From positions 1 through 5,390 of the forward strand of contig CAOKUH010000097.1 in NCBI GenBank assembly GCA_948472605.1: DNA of 5,390 nt, in the 5' to 3' direction. The notes beneath the pieces are model-generated. The model was not told the DNA's origin and ran no database searches. It saw nothing but the letters and a program-made list of their open reading frames with translations. Made by a program: the position numbers and the translations under genes. Positions 1 through 4,737 of the stretch are shown piece by piece. Positions within the stretch are counted from its first letter, which is position 1; the number at the start of each line of letters is the position of its first letter. The DNA is from an uncultured Mycoplasmatota bacterium (GTDB lineage Bacteria; Bacillota_I; Bacilli_A; RF39; UBA660).

Positions 1-3
1 AAC

Positions 4-38
4 AAAAAGCGATATACTCTTTTTCAATATATCACTTT
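4..38 (-). terminator. Leftward intrinsic terminator (second in tandem)
   Basis: An 11-bp stem is formed by 6-16 and 28-38 around an 11-nt loop. The one non-Watson-Crick position (10 with 34) is G-U in minus-strand RNA but C-A in plus-strand RNA, so the structure is best on the minus strand. There it is followed by UUUUUGUU. It would act as a backup for transcripts leaving the sigma-like gene leftward. Confidence 0.5.
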
Positions 39-51
39 GTCAACAATCTGA

Positions 52-78
52 GGTGTATAAATGATACACCCTTTTTTT
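52..78 (+). terminator. Rightward intrinsic terminator
   Basis: A perfect 7-bp stem (GGTGTAT, 52-58, with ATACACC, 64-70) with a 5-nt loop is followed by C and seven T on the plus strand. It implies a rightward transcript entering from the left edge. Plus-strand frames in 1-60 reach stops at 49-51 and 61-63, but too few codons are visible to call a gene. Confidence 0.75.
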
Positions 79-84
79 ACATAC

Positions 85-112
85 AAAAAAAAGCCGTATT
101 TTACTACAGCTT
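85..112 (-). terminator. Terminator of the sigma-like gene
   Basis: In minus-strand RNA, 112-105 pairs with 98-91 as an 8-bp stem with a 6-nt loop, followed by six more U (the run of A at 85-90). The position 95/108 pair is G-U on the minus strand and C-A on the plus strand, which gives its direction. It lies about 50 bases downstream of the stop codon at 163-165. The rest of 1-162 is AT-rich with no supported gene. Confidence 0.8.
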
Positions 113-162
113 CTATTAAAATCAATAAATCAAAATACTATGATAAATAATTATTTTTTATT

Positions 163-1437
163 TTAGTTTTTCTTTTGTTCTTGTTTTTTCTTGCTCTTCT
201 TTTTAGCCTGTGGATAAATATTTAAAAAATCTTTTTCTTCAATACCTAATAATTCTAATACTTTATTACAATATTCAATAGGATATCCATTTAATTTCTC
301 CAGAACAAAGGCATATGCAAGATGCGTCCTATTATTTTTTTTAAAACTATATCCAGCTGTATCTAGAAGTGCATTTATAGTATGACTTGATAATTTGAAG
401 TATATACCAAAAGATACCATTGCTTTTATACTTGGTATTGCTCCCTTAGTTTTATAATATTTAAACGTCTCTTCACTTAAATTTGTTGCTCTGCAAAACA
501 TTGATTCAGTTATATCTTTTTGTTCACAAATATTTTTAAATTGTTCTTCGAAAGTTGGATATCTTAAATTTATTGCATATTCTTCTTGAAATCTTGTTGA
601 TATATCTTTAAAGTTTTTTTCTTCTAATTTTTCATAATCTTCATATTTAGCAATTTTTTCAGTCTTTGCAGATATATCAATATTTCTCTTTTGTTTTTCA
701 ATAATATCTTTCAATAAACGATCTGTTTTTCCATTAGTTATATTATGATATTCGTCAGATTCATAAAAATCATTAAGTTTATTGTTAATATTTTCTACTA
801 TTTTCTTAATTTTAACTCTATTAACTCCAAGCTTTTTTGCTATATTTGTATCATTCATTTCTTCTTTGTATTTAAATGTATAAATAAGTTTTTCGTGAGG
901 ATATAAAGTTTTAAAAAAAGCCTCTTTTATTAGCTGAATATCTTTTTTGTTTTCATTATCTATTGTTTGTTCTTCAGGTGTCATAGAGTTATCAGCAATA
1001 ACATCAGAAAGAGTAGCATCACTTTCACTATCAATAGTACTTTCTAATGAGATATTTTGTTGTGATAATGTTTTCAATTCAACTAATTTCTCTAATGGTA
1101 TTTCTAATCTATCAGCAACCTCTTTATCAGTAGGATCACGTTTTAACTCTTGTGTTAATTCGTTTTCTACTTTTTTCATTTTATTTATTCGTTTGCTATT
1201 ATAATTTGAAATACCTTTTGTTTCAGCAATATAATCTTCAATTTCCCATTTGATCCAAGGGGTGGCAAGTGTAGATATTTTAGTTCCTTTGCTTTCATCA
1301 AATTTTTCTGATGCTATCCAAAGACCATATCTTCCATAGTGTAATAAATCTTCAAATGGTACACCATTTCCTATATATTTTTTAGCAATACTTTTAACTA
1401 ACCACTCATTTTCGTTTAATATTCTTTCTTCTTCCAC
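163..1437 (-). CDS. Sigma-70-like factor with extra C-terminal helical domain
   Basis: Predicted RNA polymerase sigma factor of 424 residues, acting in the cytoplasm by directing polymerase to particular promoters. Residues 12-72 resemble region 2 (FEDLLHYGRYGLW, then KFDESKG and TLATPWIKWEI, matching the family's KFD..G..F.TYA.WWIR pattern). Residues 83-132 look like region 3 and 180-222 like region 4, with a helix-turn-helix around NIAKKLGVNRVKIKK. Region 1 is absent. After a charged linker (223-295), residues 297-405 form a second helical domain with an XRE-like layout (DITESMFCRATNLSEETFKYYK, here split: DITESMFCRA then TNLSEETFKYY). A lysine-rich tail ends the protein. The start is GTG, supported by AAGGTGGG seven bases upstream. 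It has its own promoter and terminator, so it is monocistronic. The sigma assignment is firm at family level; its target promoters and the role of the extension are unknown. Confidence 0.82.
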   Translation of the reverse strand: MEEERILNENEWLVKSIAKKYIGNGVPFEDLLHYGRYGLWIASEKFDESKGTKISTLATPWIKWEIEDYIAETKGISNYNSKRINKMKKVENELTQELKRDPTDKEVADRLEIPLEKLVELKTLSQQNISLESTIDSESDATLSDVIADNSMTPEEQTIDNENKKDIQLIKEAFFKTLYPHEKLIYTFKYKEEMNDTNIAKKLGVNRVKIKKIVENINNKLNDFYESDEYHNITNGKTDRLLKDIIEKQKRNIDISAKTEKIAKYEDYEKLEEKNFKDISTRFQEEYAINLRYPTFEEQFKNICEQKDITESMFCRATNLSEETFKYYKTKGAIPSIKAMVSFGIYFKLSSHTINALLDTAGYSFKKNNRTHLAYAFVLEKLNGYPIEYCNKVLELLGIEEKDFLNIYPQAKKKSKKKQEQKKN

Positions 1438-1444
1438 ACAAATC

Positions 1445-1452
1445 CCACCTTA
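1445..1452 (-). promoter_or_regulatory. RBS fixing the GTG start of the sigma-like gene
   Basis: The minus strand reads AAGGTGGG about seven bases before the GTG at 1437-1435. It is close to the consensus AAGGAGG and supports GTG as the true start; no ATG in this frame is similarly placed. Confidence 0.7.
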
Positions 1453-1496
1453 TTTAATAATATTATTTAACTACACAATATAAAATTTCCAATATA

Positions 1497-1505
1497 ATTA
1501 TACCA
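1497..1505 (-). promoter_or_regulatory. Extended -10 promoter for the sigma-like gene
   Basis: The minus strand carries TGGTATAAT: a consensus -10 box (1502-1497) preceded by the TGN extension. No good -35 box lies 16-18 bases further upstream (only AT-rich sequence), as is common for extended -10 promoters. Predicted initiation is near 1490, leaving a 5' UTR of about 50 nt before the GTG start. Confidence 0.55.
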
Positions 1506-1530
1506 TTTTTAGCCTGTTTAATATATAGTA

Positions 1531-1575
1531 AAACAAAAAATAATTTTGGATCATAAATTATATTCCAAAATTATT
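1531..1575 (-). terminator. Terminator after the small membrane gene
   Basis: A perfect 12-bp stem (AATAATTTTGGA, 1539-1550, with TCCAAAATTATT, 1564-1575) and a 13-nt loop. On the minus strand it is followed by UUUUUUGUUUU (final stem bases included). It begins six bases after the stop codon at 1582-1584 and separates that gene from the sigma-like gene. Confidence 0.8.
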
Positions 1576-1581
1576 ATGTTT

Positions 1582-1821
1582 TTATGCTCTGTTATTTTTA
1601 TTAAGATATTTTTTATATATAGTATTTATCAACAAGTAGATACCATATAAGATTATTGAATACAATAAACCACCGAAAACAATTATACATAAAAACATAG
1701 GATAATCATAGTTAATACCTTTTACTACTATTTCTAGTGGATTATTAGGTATTATGAAAGATAGTATACAAATTACTACAAAACCTATAACACCTAAAAT
1801 TTTAAATATTTTTTCTAACAT
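1582..1821 (-). CDS. Small two-helix membrane protein of unknown function
   Basis: A 79-residue hydrophobic protein starting MLEKIFKILG. Two membrane helices are evident: about residues 6-24 and 41-65, joined by a short loop containing NPLEIVVKGINYD, and ending in a basic tail (KKYLNKNNRA). The lysines at both ends suggest that both termini face the cytoplasm. An in-frame ATG exists at 1860, but the start at 1821 is preferred because AAAGGAG lies nine bases before it, whereas the upstream ATG falls inside a terminator hairpin and has no ribosome site. It does not match a family I recognise. It sits downstream of the surface protein-sortase pair and may be an accessory membrane factor for that system, but this rests on position only. 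Confidence 0.68.
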   Translation of the reverse strand: MLEKIFKILGVIGFVVICILSFIIPNNPLEIVVKGINYDYPMFLCIIVFGGLLYSIILYGIYLLINTIYKKYLNKNNRA

Positions 1822-1830
1822 AAATTTCAA

Positions 1831-1837
1831 CTCCTTT
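1831..1837 (-). promoter_or_regulatory. RBS deciding the start of the small membrane gene
   Basis: AAAGGAG on the minus strand, nine bases upstream of the ATG at 1821-1819. It lies just six bases beyond the U-tract of the preceding terminator, leaving no room for a promoter between them. It selects the shorter 79-residue product over a 92-residue alternative. Confidence 0.75.
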
Positions 1838-1842
1838 ATTTC

Positions 1843-1895
1843 AAAAAATAAAAGTAGCATCTAAAATCTTTTAAAACTTTATAGATACTACTTTT
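1843..1895 (-). terminator. Strong terminator between sortase and small membrane gene
   Basis: In minus-strand RNA a 14-bp stem forms between 1895-1882 and 1863-1850. It is fully paired with one G-U (position 1858/1887), which would be C-A on the plus strand. After the stem come A and six U. It starts about 20 bases after the sortase stop and ends just ahead of the next gene's ribosome site, so it may act as an attenuator for that gene. Confidence 0.8.
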
Positions 1896-1916
1896 CGTTT
1901 TAAATCATTTTATAGA

Positions 1917-2666
1917 TTATTCTAAATTTTCAACTCTTTTTGCGTGTACGACTTTTCTTTTAGATGTTCCACCTGTACCCGAGCAAGTGGAAAGTGTAAG
2001 TATATTATCACTTGTAGATACTTCTATATCAAACTTTTTATAACTTCTTCTTGTAATGGTATCAATAAATTTATTGAAATCACTATCACTTTTAAATGAA
2101 GTAGTTATATAATATTCTTCTTTTTCTATAATGTAATAACTAAATATTTGATAAGTCAAAAGTTCATTATCTTTATTGTATATTTGAATATAGTTATTTT
2201 CCTTTTTATCAAAAAATTCATTTTTAAATATATCTTGTAATGATCCAAACATAGTGTCGTCTAACATTGAATGACCGAATAATACAACATTTCTATCATT
2301 AAAAGATTCATTTCGATAATCCATAAATATTGTTCCTGCCTGATTACTTTCTTTTTCAAAGGAACGTTTAAGATAATATGAATTGTCTTTTGTATGTACA
2401 ATAGGGTTGTTTATTTTATCTTGATTAAATCGTATCCAACCAATAGTATCACTATTGATAGATAATAGTTTTTCAAAATCAATTTTAAATACTTCTTTTT
2501 CTTCTTCTATATCTATACTAATAACATTTTGGATCAATTCTTTTGTATCATTTTTATTTTTGTTAGAATCTAATAGGAATAATACAATTTTAGTAGTAGA
2601 GAATAGGAACACTACTATAAATAAAATTAGTAGAATATTTTTTGTTTTAAATTTTATTTTTTTCAT
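1917..2666 (-). CDS. srtB: Class B sortase
   Basis: Membrane-anchored cysteine transpeptidase of 249 residues that cuts a C-terminal sorting signal and joins the protein to the peptidoglycan precursor. A single N-terminal membrane helix (about residues 9-33) places the catalytic domain outside the cell. The triad is visible: His132 in VVLFGHSM, Cys228 in TLSTCSG and Arg237 in KRKVVHAKRV. Class B features include GWIRF near residue 76, NNPIVHTKDNSYYLKRSFE and GTIFMDYRN before the histidine, and the VVHAK ending. Length is normal for the class. The gene follows the surface protein gene by 25 bases, so they probably share a transcript. The ATG start at 2666 lacks a good ribosome site (only TTTAAAG), suggesting weak initiation or coupling to upstream translation. 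The family call is firm; the gene symbol is by class, not by proven orthology. Confidence 0.93.
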   Translation of the reverse strand: MKKIKFKTKNILLILFIVVFLFSTTKIVLFLLDSNKNKNDTKELIQNVISIDIEEEKEVFKIDFEKLLSINSDTIGWIRFNQDKINNPIVHTKDNSYYLKRSFEKESNQAGTIFMDYRNESFNDRNVVLFGHSMLDDTMFGSLQDIFKNEFFDKKENNYIQIYNKDNELLTYQIFSYYIIEKEEYYITTSFKSDSDFNKFIDTITRRSYKKFDIEVSTSDNILTLSTCSGTGGTSKRKVVHAKRVENLE

Positions 2667-2678
2667 TACTTTAAATAG

Positions 2679-2706
2679 AAAGAAATAGCAACTAGGCTAT
2701 TTCCTT
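2679..2706 (-). repeat. Intercistronic hairpin across the surface protein stop codon
   Basis: In minus-strand RNA 2706-2697 pairs with 2688-2679 as a 10-bp stem (GAAATAG/CTATTTC core, one G-U) around an 8-nt loop containing the TAG stop. What follows is pyrimidine-rich but not a clean U-tract. It could slow polymerase, stabilise the upstream mRNA or occlude the weak sortase start region. Confidence 0.45.
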
Positions 2707-3933
2707 TTTCTTCTTACTAACTAGAATATAAGTAATTCCTACTAAAGATCCAAGAGCTAATATAGAATATAATACAATGTCTATAGAAGAAGTTTGAGCA
2801 TTGTTTGGTGCTTTATTTACGTTTTCAGTAGTAATAGTTTCATTATCACTTAAAGCTATCATAAATGGAGAAAGCTCACTAACTGATATTTCTGCTTTTC
2901 CGTCTGTTATTGCTGTTTTAAATATTTCATAAGTATTGTCTTTCTTTTTATGTAATATTTGAACTTCCTTACCATTGTAATTACTTCCAAGATTAAATGA
3001 TATTTTCATATTGTTAGTAGTTGTTCCATAAGCTGTTAATTCATAACAACCTAAAATATTTTTAAAACCTTTACTTTCTAATTCTTTTGCCATAGTTTTG
3101 TAAATTTCGTCATCAGTTTCTAATTTAGCCATATTAACAGGTGTTCCATTTTCTAATGTTGTTCCATAAGCACCCATATTCATAATATGTTTTATATCAT
3201 ATAGAACATTATTTTTATAGAAGTATAAAATATATCCAACTCCCCAAGGTGTTCCTCCACCTATGCCACCAACACCAGTTGTACCTTTAATAGTTATAGA
3301 ACTATCATTGAATAGTTTATTGAAATTGTATGTATTTTCAGTCCATTTACTAGCATTTTCTTCGTCACCTATATTATACATTGTAAAAACTGCGTCCGTA
3401 CCTTCAAAATTTGCAAACTTAATATTATTTACTGCATTTTTAATATATGTTGCATCTTGTTCACTATAAGCACTTTCTTTAGCATATTTGATAGTGAATT
3501 CTTTTCCATAATTTGATCCGTTTATTCCAATACTTCCATTGTCAATAAATCCAATTCCACCACCTAAATCACAACCTGTTAAAAATTCAGAAGTGGATAC
3601 ATTAGTTATTCCATTTTGATTAAATATTTCCATAAACTTTTCTTCTAATGCTTTTTGAACAATATCTTCTTCATCTGTTTGAAAATTTGTTCTTGTAATA
3701 TAATTTGCATATTCTGTTTTAGTGATATTTATTTCAATAGTATTTGGAATAATGTTGTTTAATTCTTCCTCTGTTAAGTCTTTTAAACTTTTTGTTGTAG
3801 TAGTTTCTTGTGCTACTTGATTTGTTTGACTTTCGCTAGGTGTAGGTGTAAGTTCTTCTGCATTAACTGTCATAGTAAAAAACATACTAGATATTGCTAG
3901 TGCTGATAATAAAATTTTACTTGTTTTCTTCAT
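2692..3933 (-). CDS. Secreted surface protein with NAQTS sortase signal
   Basis: A 413-residue precursor predicted to be exported and covalently wall-anchored. Residues 1-25 form a signal peptide (MKKTSK, a hydrophobic core, then VNA before EE). Residues 26-50 are rich in Thr, Ser, Gln and Pro, a likely flexible linker. The body (about 55-300) has no family I recognise; it includes a glycine-rich stretch (GVGGIGGGTPWGVG, 220-233) and two cysteines (121, 296). Residues 308-362 resemble the beta-sandwich module often found before anchors (SFNLGSNYNGKEVQILHKK to SELSPFMIAL). The tail has NAQTS (378-382), a helix (385-405) and KKKK, a sorting signal of the NPQTN type used by class B sortases. The start is supported by AAAGGAAG seven bases upstream. 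It is first in a unit with the sortase, under a strong promoter with a long structured leader. The ligand or partner is unknown. Confidence 0.85.
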   Translation of the reverse strand: MKKTSKILLSALAISSMFFTMTVNAEELTPTPSESQTNQVAQETTTTKSLKDLTEEELNNIIPNTIEINITKTEYANYITRTNFQTDEEDIVQKALEEKFMEIFNQNGITNVSTSEFLTGCDLGGGIGFIDNGSIGINGSNYGKEFTIKYAKESAYSEQDATYIKNAVNNIKFANFEGTDAVFTMYNIGDEENASKWTENTYNFNKLFNDSSITIKGTTGVGGIGGGTPWGVGYILYFYKNNVLYDIKHIMNMGAYGTTLENGTPVNMAKLETDDEIYKTMAKELESKGFKNILGCYELTAYGTTTNNMKISFNLGSNYNGKEVQILHKKKDNTYEIFKTAITDGKAEISVSELSPFMIALSDNETITTENVNKAPNNAQTSSIDIVLYSILALGSLVGITYILVSKKKKEIA

Positions 3934-4119
3934 TTTTTATCTTCCTTTCTAACATATAAAATTTTTATTTATATAATAAATATTCGTAAAGAATATTATT
4001 ACCATAAAATAAGGAACACTATAAACTTCCTTTGTGTTCCGATACTGCTATTGTTGGATTAACTGCATACTGCTCCCAACAATATTACAACACCGGTTAT
4101 AGACACTTCACTAACCGAT
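3934..4119 (-). ncRNA. Structured 5' leader of the surface protein-sortase mRNA (candidate cis-regulatory RNA)
   Basis: From the predicted start near 4119, minus-strand RNA can form three consecutive hairpins. P1 pairs 4119-4112 with 4099-4092 (8 bp, one G-U, 12-nt loop). P2 pairs 4084-4076 with 4057-4049 (9 bp, perfect, 18-nt loop). P3 pairs 4040-4034 with 4019-4013 (7 bp, perfect, 14-nt loop) and is followed by UUAUUUUAU, a weak terminator-like tract. A fourth AT-rich hairpin (AATATTC/GAATATT) is near 3982-4000. AGCAGTAT occurs twice, in the P2 loop and just before P3. The region is visibly less AT-rich than its surroundings. It does not match the c-di-GMP, SAM, purine, T-box or other riboswitch consensus sequences I can recall. 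A riboswitch, protein-binding leader or attenuator are all possible. Confidence 0.55.
3941..3948 (-). promoter_or_regulatory. RBS of the surface protein gene
   Basis: AAAGGAAG on the minus strand, seven bases before the ATG at 3933. The same octamer occurs in the P3 loop of the leader (4033-4026). Confidence 0.75.
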
Positions 4120-4125
4120 AATAAG

Positions 4126-4154
4126 ATTCTACCACTTTTATTTTATATAGTCAA
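4126..4154 (-). promoter_or_regulatory. Sigma-A-type promoter of the surface protein-sortase operon
   Basis: The minus strand has TTGACT (-35, 4154-4149), a 17-base spacer and TAGAAT (-10, 4131-4126), with TGG directly before the -10 box (extended -10). This is a near-consensus promoter. Initiation is expected at about 4120-4117, which is exactly where the first hairpin of the leader begins. Confidence 0.8.
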
Positions 4155-4156
4155 CA

Positions 4157-4185
4157 TTTTTACTGATATTTTATCAGTTTATAAT
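4157..4185 (+). promoter_or_regulatory. Promoter of the XRE regulator gene
   Basis: A consensus TATAAT (-10) lies at 4180-4185. The -35 is poor: TTTTTA at 4157-4162 with 17-base spacing, or TTTACT at 4159-4164 with 15. The promoter is back-to-back with the leftward one, whose -35 ends at 4154. Its spacer is almost filled by a perfect dyad. Confidence 0.5.
4162..4178. promoter_or_regulatory. Candidate operator dyad between divergent promoters
   Basis: ACTGATATTTTATCAGT is a perfect 7-bp inverted repeat with a 3-base centre. It occupies the spacer of the rightward promoter, where a bound protein would block polymerase, and lies about 45-60 bases upstream of the leftward start, where it could activate or repress. 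The adjacent XRE protein is the obvious candidate binder, by position only. Confidence 0.45.
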
Positions 4186-4220
4186 CAATACTAATTTTAG
4201 TGATAATAGTTCATAATAAA

Positions 4221-4237
4221 ATAGAAGTTAGTTCTAT
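4221..4237. repeat. Inverted repeat ahead of the XRE ribosome site
   Basis: ATAGAA (4221-4226) and TTCTAT (4232-4237) form a 6-bp inverted repeat with a 5-base spacer, ending four bases before the AAAGGAG site. It could be a second protein-binding dyad or a weak mRNA hairpin affecting translation. A further imperfect dyad, ACTAA-TT-TTAGT, is at 4190-4201. Confidence 0.3.
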
Positions 4238-4240
4238 AAA

Positions 4241-4247
4241 AAAGGAG
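4241..4247 (+). promoter_or_regulatory. RBS of the XRE regulator gene
   Basis: AAAGGAG with a 7-base gap to the ATG at 4255, an ideal arrangement that fixes the start. Confidence 0.8.
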
Positions 4248-4254
4248 TGGTGTT

Positions 4255-4563
4255 ATGAGAGTTAAACAAACAGAAGAAGACAAAATAATTTTAAAAATAA
4301 TTGGCAATAATATCAAATTTTATAGAATAAATAATAATTGTTCAAGTGAAAATACAGACGAATATGGAAGAATCAGTCAAGAAAAACTAGCCGAATTATC
4401 AGGAACTAGTGCATCTATGATCGCCAATTTAGAAGCAACTAATGTTATGCAAACTATGAGCATTGTTCTTTTGAGAAAAATTGCACTTGCTTTAAATATT
4501 CCTTTATATGCTTTCTTTTTAGAAAAGCCAATTAAAAATCCACCAATAAATCCTTTTGAATAA
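4255..4563 (+). CDS. XRE-family helix-turn-helix regulator
   Basis: A 102-residue DNA-binding protein, probably a dimeric repressor or switch. Residues 14-88 fit the Cro/C1-type domain: IIGNNIKFYRINN (helix 1), SQEKLAELSGTSASMIANLE (helices 2-3, the recognition pair) and MSIVLLRKIALALNIPLYAFF (helices 4-5). Between helices 1 and 2 there is a polar insertion (about 28-39, NCSSENTDEYGR) that is longer than usual for the family. The short C-terminal tail is proline-rich (KPIKNPPINPFE), with no room for a separate sensor domain. The gene is transcribed away from the surface protein-sortase operon, sharing a promoter region with several dyads, so control of that operon and of itself is likely. It is the only rightward gene with a complete frame here. 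Family call is firm; targets are inferred. Confidence 0.88.
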   Translation: MRVKQTEEDKIILKIIGNNIKFYRINNNCSSENTDEYGRISQEKLAELSGTSASMIANLEATNVMQTMSIVLLRKIALALNIPLYAFFLEKPIKNPPINPFE

Positions 4564-4569
4564 AAAAAG

Positions 4570-4603
4570 AAAACGATTAGTAAATTACTAGTCGTTTTAC
4601 TTT
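4570..4603 (+). terminator. Terminator after the XRE gene, possibly bidirectional
   Basis: A 13-bp stem (4570-4582 with 4586-4598) around AAT. The 4577/4591 pair is U-G in plus-strand RNA but A-C in minus-strand RNA, favouring rightward use; it is followed by TTTTACTTT (stem end included). On the minus strand the tract after the stem (TTTTCTTTTTTT) is actually richer in U, so it may also stop leftward transcripts of the mobilization gene. Confidence 0.7.
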
Positions 4604-4654
4604 GCATTATATTTTTAATTGCATACCTAGGCTCTTTGTTAAAAATCTTTATAA

Positions 4655-4676
4655 AGTAGTAAATTAGTAGTAAATT
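4655..4676. repeat. Two tandem copies of an 11-bp repeat
   Basis: AGTAGTAAATT occurs twice in perfect head-to-tail array (4655-4665 and 4666-4676). Its AGTAAATT part appears a third time in the XRE terminator (4579-4586). The second copy also begins a small hairpin (AGTAGT, 4666-4671, with ACTACT, 4678-4683). Confidence 0.5.
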
Positions 4677-4698
4677 CACTACTGTTTTATTGATTTAT

Positions 4699-4720
4699 GC
4701 CTTATAATAAAGGCTTTTTT
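4699..4720 (+). terminator. Weak second rightward terminator
   Basis: GCCTT (4699-4703) pairs with AAGGC (4710-4714), a 5-bp stem with a 6-nt loop, followed by six T. It would catch read-through from the XRE gene before it runs into the oppositely oriented mobilization gene. Confidence 0.45.
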
Positions 4721-4737
4721 GGTTATTTATACTTTTT

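Noticed and set aside
1..60. End of a rightward gene with a stop at 49-51
   Set aside because: Only 16 codons would be visible and two frames end near the terminator, so neither can be supported.
947..1204. Open frame on the plus strand inside the sigma-like gene
   Set aside because: It is the antisense of a well-supported gene, has low-complexity Ser/Leu-rich composition and no ribosome site.
1456..1467. Palindrome AATAATATTATT upstream of the sigma-like gene
   Set aside because: Purely A/T and short; expected by chance at this base composition.
1822..1860. Upstream ATG extending the small membrane protein to 92 residues
   Set aside because: No ribosome site, and the ATG lies within the stem of the preceding terminator; AAAGGAG favours the ATG at 1821.
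2455..2688. Open frame on the plus strand opposite the sortase start
   Set aside because: Antisense shadow of the sortase N-terminus; no ribosome site and no recognisable protein features.
3263..3469. Open frame on the plus strand opposite the surface protein
   Set aside because: Antisense of a gene with signal peptide and anchor; no promoter or ribosome site.
3934..4119. Leader as a c-di-GMP riboswitch or T-box
   Set aside because: These often precede surface or regulated operons in Firmicutes, but I see neither the GEMM core nor the c-di-GMP-II pseudoknot motifs, nor the T-box GGUGGNACCGCG sequence.
4105..4260. Invertible promoter (phase variation) between the divergent genes
   Set aside because: The dyads are short and do not flank a promoter as a matched pair of long inverted repeats; no recombinase gene is in the window.
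4377..4679. Open frame on the minus strand opposite the XRE gene
   Set aside because: It runs through the XRE terminator and overlaps a gene with an ideal ribosome site and a clear domain.
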